From Linanthus parryae (lineage: Eukaryota; Streptophyta; Magnoliopsida; Ericales; Polemoniaceae), in NCBI GenBank assembly GCA_023055425.1, contig JALGPY010000002.1:152282845-152346844 (forward strand): DNA of 64,000 nt, in the 5' to 3' direction. Under the pieces are notes generated by a model. That model searched no databases. It saw only the letters and a program-made list of their open reading frames with translations, and was not told the DNA's origin. Below are positions 38,558 through 50,449 of the stretch, one piece after another (positions within the stretch are counted from its first letter, which is position 1; the number at the start of each line of letters is the position of its first letter). The position numbers and the translations under genes are program-made.

Positions 38558-38601
38558 TTATTGTTGTTGTTGTTGCTGTTGTTGTTGTTGTTGTTGTTCT
38601 T
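38558..38601 (+). repeat. (TTG)n microsatellite
   Basis: About 13 TTG units with one GCT interruption, at the exact paralogous place of the (TTA)n run at 34459. Confidence 0.93.
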
Positions 38602-39361
38602 TATTTTTTGAATTGTGTCTATCTTTAAACACTAAAAATGTGGTTATGGAGAAAAATAATACACGATCATGTCCTTATAGCTGAAAAAGAATGAAAAAAT
38701 ATTTGAAATATCTAATATTTTCATTCGGATCCTCCATCATGAGTAGTCAATCCATCGGACATGGGAGCGCAACCATCAATACCAGAGACCTATTTCCTGG
38801 ACAATTTGATGTTATCTTGCATTTTGGATCTTAATGTTAATTTAATTAAAAAATAATATAAGTATGGTAATCTGGCTCTGATACCAAGTTAAAAATGGTG
38901 GGATAGCTCAAGCGCATACAATATTTCACAGGAGAACGAGTGCGTCTACTCCTATACACCCTCATTTCAAGATACTACACGAAACAACGAAAAACTACAA
39001 TTTTAGGGCCCCATAGGAATGGTTCTTGTAAATAACTAATATATCGAGTAATAGATGAAGCTATAAGACAAGATCTATACGAAGACTAAAACTGTGTTTA
39101 GAAAAAAATGCATGTTATTGTTGAGTGTACTAAATTTAATTACGTTTTTTTTTAATCCTGAAAAGTGCAGATGGCATGAGTTATTTCAATACTACAGTTT
39201 TCTTACTTAAAGTTTCACCGTGCATCGCACGGGTTAAATGTTTGTCGTACTCTACTTCTATAGAAATGAAACATCATTATTCAATCAGGTCTTGCATGTA
39301 AATGAACAAAAACTGAAATTAGTAATGTGATTTCAACATTTTTATCACACATGTCAATTAA

Positions 39362-39593
39362 TAACATTTTTATCATTACACTTATAGTTTTTATGATTAT
39401 TATCACTGCTATGATTATTTTACTTCTTTTGAAAAAACCACGCGGTCCATCAGGGTGTACAAACGTATTTGAGTGTAGATTATGGATTGCATTTCCTAAT
39501 AAAAATAAGCCAGTTCTCTTAAAAGAAATTGAAATTGACATGAAGAATTTTATGAATTCCTAATGTTGTATTGGACGGGAGAAAATGCTTTCA
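39362..39593. other. AT-rich junction sequence
   Basis: Joins the tandem unit to the next block. A short open frame occurs (MISTFLSHMSINNIFI on +), but it is low-complexity and I do not call it. Confidence 0.4.
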
Positions 39594-39770
39594 TTAATCT
39601 TGTCGAGTTTTATCTTTCGCTGCAACGTAGACTTTATTACTATCTCGGCACGTGCATACGTTACAATCACAGACACGGGTTCTGATAGGACACCTTATTT
39701 TGTCATAGAAGTCTTAAAACCAAGCATGACGGTGGGTTTTTTCACTCCAACTACCTTCAAAATGAATGAT
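39594..39770 (-). pseudogene. Cysteine-rich peptide exon 2 pseudogene (copy 3)
   Basis: Minus strand. The C-terminal half is well kept (DFYDKIRCPIRTRVCDC, then NVCTCRD and VYVAAKDKTRQD, stop TAA 39594-39596). The first half has a one-base insertion (run of A) and a two-base deletion, so the frame breaks, and the acceptor AG has become AT. It has an extra Cys compared with CRP-1 (VCDC). Confidence 0.78.
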
Positions 39771-41446
39771 CATGCAAAAGTACAATTTTCATTATACTTT
39801 TTTCATATTATTATCTATCAATAAAATGTTTCGTTATCAAATACAATGAAGGAAATAAGAGACTGGTTAGACACTTGAAGATGAGGTCAGAACGTGCACT
39901 ATCACTAAAAAATCACTTCATTGTGTTTCGATTTAGAAAATATGAGGACAATGAAAGATTTTCTTTAAGCAATTGTATAGTGATGGGTGTCTTCTATACA
40001 ATCTATCGGTTCTTATATTTAAACTCAATATCAACAAGGGTCAAATGAAACACAAAATGTTTTAGAATTTAGAAGTATTGTTAAGAAAAATATTTAGATA
40101 TGGCATGTTGACTGAATTCAAGCATTTGAATTAGTCATTATTCATTATAGCATGTCAGAATTACTTTGAAAAGAAAAATGTTCTCTCGTTCTATCGTGTC
40201 GTTCCCAAAAGTTTGCTAAAAGAGTGTAACCAACTTCACTTTTCAATATTTCAAACAACAAAAAAGTAAGAGAGTTTGAAACTTTAGAAAAACCACTCCT
40301 TATTATGACACATATTTGTGCGAAAATCCTGAAAATTACATGTATCATGTTATTTTACAAGTGGAAGATATGCAACACACATAAACAAATAAGATATGGT
40401 CAAATCAAATGCCCCATACAAATGCCATTATAATTGGCAAATAAATATACTAAAAGACTTTAATGGCAAAGCTTTTTGTTTTTCTATGCATAGATGAATG
40501 TTAATTTTGACTAGATTTATAATCTTTTTTATACACAGTTGTTACTTCAGTGAATCAAGTAAAGTTTTGTTCCCAGACAATGTTGAGTGAAATACCTCAT
40601 AAATTCAGATTCTTACGACATTTATCATCCTCGTCATTGAATATATGACATTAATGGGGATTAAATGTATTTCACATCACCACACAATTCCCATAAACAA
40701 TTCTAATAGAAATTGAGCTAATGTATCAAATGTAACACATGCGTTAAATATAATGAATATAGTAATGACAATAACAATGGACATGTGTACCGATAAAAAT
40801 GTCAAATTTGATTGGTGTGATAAAAAATGTTAAGATCACATTACTAATTTCTATTTTTGTTTTTTGGTATCTCAACATTCACGCAAGACATGATATAATT
40901 TTGATGTTTCTTTCCTATTTGATTATGACTAAAGATACCATTTATTTAAGCGAAAAAAGGTAATATAATTTAGAGGATTAATTAATTATTTAATAGGTAC
41001 CACAGTATAGAGAAACTAATGAATTGCAATCCTCAGTTATAGAATAGTTTTATTGCATCCCGTAATTGAAATAAATACATACTGAAACTGATAAAGTAAT
41101 TCGTTCGTACTTCATCTGTACACGGAGGGAACACTTGCTAATAGATACAATCACGAGGTAACTTTATTTTTTGAGAAAATCGAGACGAAAATGATGGTTC
41201 TATTGTCTTTCATATAGCATAGATCGTATGGGGTATTTCATTTGCAACATGAAATTGTAAGATTGTAAGTACGAATGATAAGAAGGTACACACGAATACA
41301 CGATCTTATAATTTTATTGAACATAACATTGTCATGCCCAAATATTCAGTGTAATCATAATTTTGTCTTTTAAGAAATGTATATTCCATCCCGGATTACA
41401 TGAAGAATTTTTTGAACTCCTAATGTTGTATTGGAGGAAAGACAAA
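39771..41446. other. AT-rich intergenic DNA, duplicate of 14759-19471 without the solo LTR
   Basis: Same order of blocks as 14759-15680 and 18735-19471. At about 40690 it shows the uninterrupted form of the site occupied by the 3.05-kb solo LTR. No gene. Confidence 0.65.
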
Positions 41447-41625
41447 GCTTTCACCAATCTCGTTGTGTTTTCCTTTGCGCTGCAAGTAGACTTTACTACT
41501 ATCTTCATACATTACAATCACAGAAGCATGATCTGAATGGACGCCTTGTAATAGAAGTCTGAAGGAATCTAGCATGTCGGTGGGATTTTCTGTCCAACTA
41601 CCTTCAGAATGAATGATTTTAATTT
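41447..41625 (-). pseudogene. Cysteine-rich peptide exon 2 pseudogene (copy 4)
   Basis: Minus strand. FILKVVGQK-PPTC is followed directly by TAG; then IPSDFYYK and further stops. An alternative frame is open for 69 codons but lacks the cysteine pattern, so it is a chance frame. Confidence 0.72.
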
Positions 41626-43347
41626 TCATTATAATTTTTTCATCTTATGATCTATCAGTAAAATATTACCTTATTAAATATAATAAAGTAAATAAGAGAT
41701 TAATTAGACACTTGAAAGTATGGTTGGAACATACAATATCACTAAATGAACTACTTCATTGTGTTTTGATTTAGAAACTAAGAGGATAATGTAAGATTTT
41801 CTTAAAATAATTGTATTGTGATGGATGTCATATATATAATCTATCGTTTCTCACACTTAACGCCTGTAACAATTAGGGTACATATGACAGAGTTCAAAAA
41901 TTTCACTAAGTCATTGTTCATTGTAGCACGACAAAATTTCTTTGACAAGAAAATTGGGCTCTCTTTCTATATTCTCTCTCCCAAACTTGGCTCAAAGAAT
42001 ATTACCAGCTTCACTATCAGATAGAATATTATTTACTCGTTATATACTTACTAAATTTGTGACTATACCATGTGTAATCAATTTCGGCTATCATCTCTCA
42101 ATAATCAAATAGATTATAGCAAATGTTTTTTTTAGGATAATATTGTTGTTAGCATCTTGTGGAATTTAAATCTTGAGTTAATGACTAAAATACCCCCACT
42201 CGTTTTGCCTATAAGTAAGTGTGCATTCTAAGAGGATAAAGGAGACTACACATTATAAAACACAGCGGCGGTTCCAAGGGTGCAGAAGCTCTGAGGAACA
42301 AACCGCCAAGGAATTAAATACTTCATTCCATCCATGGAACGAACAGCTGTGCATAGCCGGTGAACACCACTAAGCTCTTACAAACAAGCCGCCAAATCCC
42401 GGAGGACTTTATTGATGTCGCAAATTACTATATCCGTTCAAGTTAGAGATCCGAACTTCGTCAAGTCAGATAACATCAAAACAAGCTCTGAAAGAAGAAG
42501 CCACCTACTCCTGGAGGACCCCCTTGCTACCAAAATAACCATTTCAACTCAAATTGGAGAGAATCAAATCATTCAATCCGAAAACAAGTCGTCAAGACCC
42601 TCGCTCAGAGAAGAAAGATTTAAGAATCAAAGGAGTTTAGTTTATGATATAAAGAAAATACGTACTAGAGATGTTAATCCCCATTTATTATTTCTCATTC
42701 AATTGATGTTTACACCGATTTAATTGTTCCTCGATTACGGACAAGAAATTTGGTGTACAAACACATCTGACGAAAAGCCGCTATAATACTAAGGGTAAAA
42801 GGAAACGCATTAAAACCTCGAATAATTATAATAATATCGTTAAGAAAAGTGTTTAGATTTGACATCGTTACACAATTTACGCATTTTACTAAGTCAAAGT
42901 TCATTATAGCGTGACAAAATTACATTGACAACAAAATTGTGCTCTCTTTCTGTCTTTGCTCTCCCAAAGTTTGCTCGAAGAATACAACCCGCTTCTCTAT
43001 CATACATTTTGAACGATAAAAGAGTGAGAGAGTTTGAAAACATGGATAAACCGCCCAAATATATACCATTTAACCACATGAGAGTTCCCGACGGTTAAAG
43101 ATAATTAAATTTTGTCAAATTTCAATCAACCCCCAAGCCAGAGTTAGAATCCCAAATAAAATTTATAGCCCCAAATTATAAAACACATTTAAAGAAAAAC
43201 GTTCCTGAAATCAACAATCATATATTCTGTTTAAACGCAACATGCAGAGCAAGAATATAAAGATTCAAATAACCGAATCATATTCCTCACACACTATTCT
43301 CGCACACTTGTTCAGGAAACATATGCATTCACATGTAATAACGTAGC
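41626..43347. other. AT-rich intergenic DNA, duplicate of 19641-21430
   Basis: Parallels the other block through 'cggttccaagggtgcagaagctc' (42266 and 20441) and 'gagcaagaatataaagattc' (43247 and 21341). Ends at the copia D LTR. No convincing gene. Confidence 0.6.
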
Positions 43348-44450
43348 TGTAGGGTTTTGATGCAGGTTACGCAGCAGAATAATAAAATTTTATCCTGCTC
43401 AAATTCCTCCAAGGATCACAGGCAAGCAATCATAACATGATGAAGGTAGAGAACCGTGTACCTTAGTAGTGCTAGCAACGGAAGAAGGAGGCAAGAGATC
43501 ACAAAAAACAGAGTAGTCCACCTTGCAAATTAGTCCTACTAACTTTGCCTGTGGTTGCGTTTAGATCATCTTGATCAATTAGTCACACTAATTAATGTCC
43601 ATATCCAGTTTAATCCATACGGTGTGTGACCCCATAGGTTTCTACTTAGTTTTTAGTAACTATTACTAACATAGAGCGGTGTCAAGCAACACATCTATGT
43701 CACCCAACTAATAGAAATAGTTAGTGATCCGACAAAACCTGTGCCCAATGTTACCACATTGTATTATCCCTTTGTCCCCATATCCGAATTGGACACGAGA
43801 CATAGTTCTAACACTCGTATATCCAATCCATACTTTCTAGATCATGGGAATATGCTTATCCGAGCAGATAACATCAATATCTCCATATTAATTTATCTGA
43901 GTCTGGCTAGACATTCTTAAGCACCATCCCTCGAGTGGCCCATGGATATTTACTCCCATTATGTGGGAGGGAGAAGTCCTCTCTACATCACTACCATATC
44001 TAAGCTAGCTTCCTACCATGCCCGCTAGCTATCTTTATAGTTACCCAATTACGGTGTAGCGTTTGATAATATCAAAGCACGATATTTCACAACTAGAGTA
44101 TCTAGTGACTTCAAGTTTAAGGATTACAATACCATTAGCACTACGAGAAGCACTTGTGACTTTGACATAATCTAATGTAGCCCTCTCGTCGTGGGTCAAT
44201 CCAGTATGCTATTACTCCTAATGCATACCCATGTGTTAGAGTTCATATCTCCATATCAATCTTCCCACATAATAGTCTATAGTGATTGTCCCATTAATCA
44301 ATATAATGGACTAGGGATATTTAAGATAAACAACACACATTGAAATCTAAGGACTTCATTATATTAAATATCTCCACAAATAATAAATGAATATTCTAGC
44401 CAAACAGTGTATATACTAAATCTAAATTGCCTCTAGGGCACCTTCCGATA
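43348..44450 (-). repeat. 3' LTR of copia D
   Basis: On the minus strand runs from TATCGGAAGGTGCCCTAGAG to GCATCAAAACCCTACA, preceded by the purine run agtgggagac. About 1.10 kb. Homologous to 4698-5690/14098-14633 and, inverted, to 47669-48193/55395-56039. Confidence 0.85.
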
Positions 44451-47400
44451 GTCTCCCACTTGTACTAGAGCCAATCTGGTGCATATCGTATGCATATAGA
44501 TCTAGTATGCCCTGCATGCTTTCGTTGAACGAGCGGCTTCATGAGCGTATCTGAAAGATTCTAATATGTTGGAATCTTGCATATCTTCATATCTCCTAAG
44601 TGCATGCTTGGACTTCTAGTGTGACCTGGGATCCTTGGCCCAGTTTTGTCACAGTACAACGCAATGGGTTCCGCAATGCTAGGAACCACACAAAGCTCAT
44701 TAATAAACATTCTTTATCCTAACAACTTCCTTTCTGAGCCTGCAACAACAATGTACTCAACTTCTGTTGTAGATTCAGCAACTGCCTCTTTCTTGGAACT
44801 CTTCCAACTCACAGCTCCTCCATTCAGGAAAAACACATAGCTCGATTGCGATCTGTAGTCATCCTTTTCGGTTTGGAAGCTCGCGTTAGTGTAACCAATT
44901 ACACTGAGTTCTTCCTCACTCCAAATATAAAGAATGCGTCCTTAGTTCTTCTTATTCACTTAAGGATGTTCATGACAGCAATCCAGTGACTCTCACCCGG
45001 ATTGGACTGAGATCTGCTTTCCTTACTCAATGCGTATTCCACATCTGGTCTAGTACACAACATGGCGTACATAATAGATCCTATGGCCGACGCATAGGGA
45101 ACTCTACTCATGAGGCCCTTTCTTTGATTCTTGCATGTTGAACTGTTTCAACACCTTTTCTATATATGTACTTTGGCTTAGGCCGAGCAACTTCCTAGAT
45201 TGCAAGGTAAAAATGTCGTTTCCTATGAGTAGTATGTCATCCACATACAAGACCAGAAACACAAAAAAAACTCCCAGTAACCTTCTTGTAGACACAAGGC
45301 TTATCTTCGTTCTTGATGAAGTCAAAATTTTTGACTGCTTCATCAAAACGTCGAATCCAACTCCTAGAAGCTTGCTTCAATCTATAAATGGATCGATTTA
45401 GCTTACAAACTTTATTGGCATGCTCTGGATCCTCAAAACCCTCCGGTTGTGTCATTTACACATCCTCAAGGAGGTTTCCATACATGAACAATGTTTTGAC
45501 ATCCATATGCCAAATCTATTAGTCGTGATAAGCTGCAGTAGCAAGTAGGATTCGAATGGATTTGGTCATAGCGACTGCGGAAAAGGTTTCATCATAGTCA
45601 ATACCATGAATCTGTCTGTACCCATTTTCCACTAATCACCCCTTGTAGGCAACTACATTTCTATCCATGTTGGTCTTTTCTTGAAGACCCACTTGCACCC
45701 TATGGGTCGAGCCCCTTTAGGTGGTTCCACCAAAGTCCATACTTTGTTGGTGTACATGGATTCCATTTCGGATTTCATGGCTTCAAGCCACTTCTTTCAG
45801 TCTGGCCCTTTTATGGCCTCTCCATAGGTAGTAGGATCATCATCCATGAGTGGTACGTCATCGAGCTCAGTCACGAGAAATCCATGCGTCTCTGGCTCAT
45901 GATGCACCCTACTCGACCTACGGAGTTCTTGTGTTACTTGAACAGGATGCTCCACAACATTTTGTGCTTCATGTTCATGCTCCATCGCAGAATCATTGTT
46001 TTGTGGTTCTTGAATTTCTTCATGCTCAACAGTCCTCCCATTGGCTCCTTTAGAGAAAAAATCTCTTTCGAGGAACACACCAGTCTGAGCAACAAACACT
46101 TTGTTCTCGGTTGGATTGTAGAAATAATATCCTTTAGTTTCCTTAGGATATCCCAAAAACTTACACTTATCTTCCTTGAGACTGATTTTGTCTGTTTCTA
46201 AACGTTTTACATAGACATCTTAACCCCAAATCTTCATAAACGACACTATGGGATGCCTCCCAGTCCATATCTCATATGGTGTCTTCATGACTGATTTGGA
46301 TGGAACATGGTTAATGGTAAAAGCTGCAGTTAATAGAGCATGTCCCTAAAACGATATTGGAAGATCTGTTTGACACATCATAGACCGCACCATGTCAAAC
46401 AAGGTGAGATTCCTCCTCTTAGACACGCATTCCACTATGGCAGTCTGGGTGGAGTGAGTTGGGACACTATCCCACACTCTCTAAGATACTCGTCAAACTC
46501 TTGACTCAAGTATACTCTTCCTCGATCCGATCGTAGAGACTTGATACTCTTGTCAAGTTGCTTCTCTACTTCATTCTTGAATTCTTTGAACGATTCAAAA
46601 GATTCGGATTTTCCCTTTATAAGGTATACAAATCCATATCTACCGAAATCATCAGTAAATGAAATGAAGTAAAGGTAATCACCTCTAGCTGGCGTGGGAA
46701 ACGGCCCACACACATCAGTATGTATGAGTGCCAATAACTCACTAGTCCTCTCACCTTTATTATTGAAAGGGGACTTGGTCATTTTTCCTAATAAACAAGA
46801 TTTGCATGTCTCATATGATTCATAATCAAATGATTCTAGAAATCCATCCTTATGGAGTCTATAGATGCGTTTCTCGTTTATATGGCCTAAACGACAGTGC
46901 CATATATAAGTAGGATTTAAATCATGAGTTTTAATCCTCTTGGTATATATGTTATAGACGGAATTATTTTGATCAAGGATATTGAATCCGTTAGACAAAT
47001 GCGCACTACAACAGTTCATACTATCAAAATAAATGGAGCAACATTTGTCCTTTATTGAAATAGTAAAACCTTTCTCGTCCAAAAAATAAATAGAAATAAT
47101 ATTTCTGCTCATAGCAGGCACATAATAGCAATTGTCTAATTCTAAAATAAGTCAAGAAGGCAAAGATAATTCATAGACGCCTAAGGCTATTGCATCAACT
47201 CTTGCTCCATTCCCAATGCGCAAGTCTATCTCCCCTTTAGCCAATCTTCTACTTCTCTTTAGATCCTGCACATTTCGACAAATGTGAGATCCACATCCAG
47301 TATCCAATACCCAAGATGAAGAGATAGACAAATTGACATATATAACAAAAATACATGGTGGTGGTGGAATCACTATTCCAAGCCTTTTATCCTCCAGATA

Positions 47401-47668
47401 CTTGGGGCCGTTCCTCTTCCAGTGACCCAGCTGACTACAGTAGTGACAATCACCCTTAGTCACGCCTCCAGCAGGCTTTAAGGCTCCCTTGGATTTTCAA
47501 CCTTCTTGCTCTTTCCTTTGGAGGTAGAGGCAACTCCCTTACCCTTCCTCTTATTCACCATCATTATGAACTTTCCTTTTCCCTTGTTAATGCTATGTTC
47601 AGTGGTCCTCAACATATTGAGCAGGTCTGACAGAGTTTTGTTGATCTCATTCATGTTATAGTTCATGA
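44451..47668 (-). pseudogene. Ty1/copia element D, internal region (gag C-terminus to RNase H)
   Basis: Reading the minus strand from 47668 down: gag tail (MNEINKTLSDLLNMLRT); zinc knuckle CHYCSQLGHWKRNG with the last Cys replaced; protease WVLDTGCGSHIC (47152-47463); gag-pre-integrase and integrase (46435-47121: HCRLGHINEKRIY, CKSCLLGKMTKSPF, catalytic HTDVCGPF and LRSDRG); integrase tail and linker (45797-46156, KFLGYPKETKGYYFY, ELRRSSRVH); RT (45104-45455: MTQPEGFEDPEHANKVC, LYVDDILLIGND with intact YVDD). After FTLQ about 30 codons are deleted before SRKLLGLSQSTYI. RNase H lies at 44640-45100 with stops. The first part of gag is missing because an inverted LTR starts at 47669. Confidence 0.9.
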
Positions 47669-48193
47669 TGTTGGAATAGGTGCCCTAGAGGCAATCTATA
47701 TTTAGTACGAACATTGTTTGGCTAGAATATTCATTTATTATTATTGATATATTTAATATAATGAAGTCCTTAGATATGACGTGTTGTTTATCTTAAATAT
47801 CCCTAGTCCATTATATTGGTTAACATGACAATCAACTATAGACTAGTATGTGGGTAGATTGGTATGGAGATATCAAGTCTAACACATGGGTATGCATTAG
47901 GAGTAATCTCATACTGGATTGAACAACGACGAGAAGGCTACATTAATTATGTTAAAGTCACAAGCGCTTCTCGTAGTGCTAATGGTATTGTAATCCTTAG
48001 ACTTGAAGTCACTAGATACTCTAGTCGTGAAATATCATGCTTTGATATTATCAAACGTTGCGCCTTAACCAGGTAACTATAAATGTAGTTATTGGGCGTG
48101 ATAGGAAGCAAGCTTAGAGATCGTAGTGACGTAGACAAGATTTCTCCCTCCTACATAATGGAGTAAATATCCATGGGCCACTCGAGGGATGGT
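47669..48193 (+). repeat. Inverted LTR of the copia D family, first part
   Basis: TGTTGGAATAGGTGCCCTAG begins an LTR of the copia D family in the orientation opposite to the flanking coding region, so it is not copia D's own 5' LTR. It interrupts gag, is itself interrupted at 48193 by the CACTA element, and resumes at 55395. Confidence 0.85.
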
Positions 48194-48229
48194 CACTACA
48201 AGAAATCTTAGCAAATACCACATTTTGTT

Positions 48230-48480
48230 TGTAGCATTTGAACAAATCCGCTAATTGATACCCTAAAGCATCATTATTTATTAATGCTACAAATTAATGC
48301 TATAATATTGGAGCATTTATCCAATAATGCTACAATTCTTTGCTAAATAGCACATAAATTGCAGCAGTAATCCAATAATGCTGCAATTTTTAGCTACGCA
48401 TAATATATATTGCAGCATTGCCACATTAATGCTGCTTTTTTAGTTATACTTTGCAGCATTAACTAACTAACGCTGCAATC
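48230..48480. repeat. CACTA left sub-terminal repeats
   Basis: At least eight copies or near copies of AATGCTGCAA/TTGCAGCATT in both orientations. In known CACTA elements such arrays bind the element's DNA-binding protein. Confidence 0.82.
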
Positions 48481-50449
48481 AGAAAATTAAAGAAAAAAAA
48501 TAGAAAAACCAAAAGCCTATCTCTGTAACCCGCCATCAGATACTCCCCAAATCTCAAATTTTCCCCAAACCCGCCATCTCCCTTTCTCCTCTCCCTCTCA
48601 ATCTGAACGGCTCCATCTGAGACACCCTCTCAAATTTCTCAAAATTTTTCTTCTCTCCCTCTCAAACTGAGACACCCTCTCAAAAATCTCGTCCACAAAA
48701 CTCTCTATAGGAATTCGGGCGAAGGTTGGGAGAAGGCTTCCGTAGCCTAACGCAGAGATGACGCCGAAGACGACTCCGAGGGCCTTATGTTCTCCTACGC
48801 CACCGCCCTCTCTCCTTCATCCGTGTGTCGTCGTCTACGACGGGGTCTGTCATCTCTGCCATAGAGGTATTCTGCCGCCCACAGCGTGGTTTGGTGAACA
48901 TTTGTGCTGATTCGTCGTTTGTGTATATTTTTCCGATGGATGCTTGTAAAATCGATTTTGCTATATTTTGCGTCCGATTGGTGCTACCTGATAAATGCTT
49001 GATTTGTTTCATCAGTTACGTTAGGGCTACGAGTGTGTAGTGTATCTCTTTGGCGGTCAAATCACAAATGGGAGCTAAAATTAGCTTTTGTTTAAACTAG
49101 GTTTCCAATTCCTTAATGTATGTACTGTTGAACAATTTTTGTGTTTCGTATTGATAGAGTTGGAGTATTTTCCAATTCTCATGAATTTAGGCATTAATTA
49201 AGGAAGCGATGGTAGTCTCTGTGTAGACATGTATTAGTTGCACACAATTTCGATGACGTTTATTTATTGAAAAATAGAGGAGGTGTATAGCCTGGTTTGG
49301 ACTTCAGTACCTTTTACAGTATGCTGGATTTTGAGTTTTGATAGACACGCCCAGTTGAGGTGCAATCGTTTTTTCACATCCAGCACATAAAGTTGCTTAG
49401 AAATGGTGCACTTTCTTATGGTTATGTATCGGTGAACTAGAAGAATGTGGATATGGCTACAGGGACAAGATCAAGGGAAATACTCCCTTCCCTAAAAGCA
49501 TATGAACTCATAAGAAAAGTTTAACTAAGACCCCGAGCAACATGGTGAACAATGTGAAAGTGAGAGACTGATAAGTTGCTATCTTAATACTAAGTAACTC
49601 CAGTACTATGTAGGCCTTTCATGCACATGTAGATGCTATTGAGGCAAAAAAACACAAGCAAGCCCAACATATATAGTCTATACAACACCTTGGGTTATAT
49701 CTGTAAAAATCATTTTTTTTATATGAACGACTGCATAAACCATATACATCATTATTACCATACCACTGAGGAATCCGGGACATAACAAGAACATCTAAAC
49801 AGATTAGTTAGGTCGATTTTGGAGGTCACATCAAACAAAAACTAGACGCATTAGAATGTTATCAGTTTTCAACTAAAGACCACATGTTTTCTTTGTTTTG
49901 AGTTTCAGAAACCTATTTCTGGAAATTATGATCCAACATAGCATTCTAGGAGATTCATCTCAGGCATGCCACCATGCAATTGATTAAGGCCCACATTTGT
50001 TAGTTACTTGTGTATTATTAACTGATTATCTTCAGCACCAATTGAAGGAAAATGAACAAGGCCAAGTGTTCCTGAGTCTTATTAGTGTTATACTTTTTGG
50101 AGGCGTGAAATTGGTGGTTCAAGCCGATAAGCACAAAAAAATCAAGTTTTTTTTTTTCCTTCAATCCAAAGCTGCTAAACCTTACATGAGAGTTGCTGGC
50201 ATTGACAGGGAGGATGTACTTCTTCGCTTCTTATTCATTGAAGGCCATGGTTTATACCACCAGGGGTCCACTGGTAAGAAGGAGGTCTTCCCGGAGGCCG
50301 CCATTTCAAAGTTGCATGTCCAGGATCGGTCCATTACGTCGCGAGTCGAGACTACAATGCTTGGTACCTCGAGAGTGTATACATCAATTAGAATTCGGTT
50401 TCTGGGTCAACGTATCCTATATTTTTAGTAATTCTCACTGTTTCTTGGT
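48481..50449. other. CACTA interior, left part: leader-like sequence and unknown ORF
   Basis: 48520-48860 is C/T-rich (repeated ctctcaaa, ccctctc) and then GC-richer, like a plant 5' untranslated leader and first exon; I could not match it. At 49997-50428 (+) a 143-codon frame has an unusual non-repetitive stretch (AAKPYMRVAGIDREDVLLRF) that may be another captured exon, but I do not recognise it. The remainder is AT-rich with no gene. Confidence 0.35.

Larger units (their letters stand above)
35665..39361. repeat. Tandem segmental duplication, unit 2
   Basis: See unit 1. Ends where 'cacacatgtcaattaata' stops matching unit 1 (35340 versus 39345). Confidence 0.82.

Noticed and set aside
41420..41629. 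69-codon minus-strand frame overlapping a CRP copy
   Set aside because: The CRP reading frame there is a different one with stops; this open frame lacks the cysteine pattern and appears to be chance.
47864..48138. Open frames of 63-70 codons around 47864-48138
   Set aside because: Fall within LTR sequence that is shared by the other LTR copies, where the frames are not conserved.
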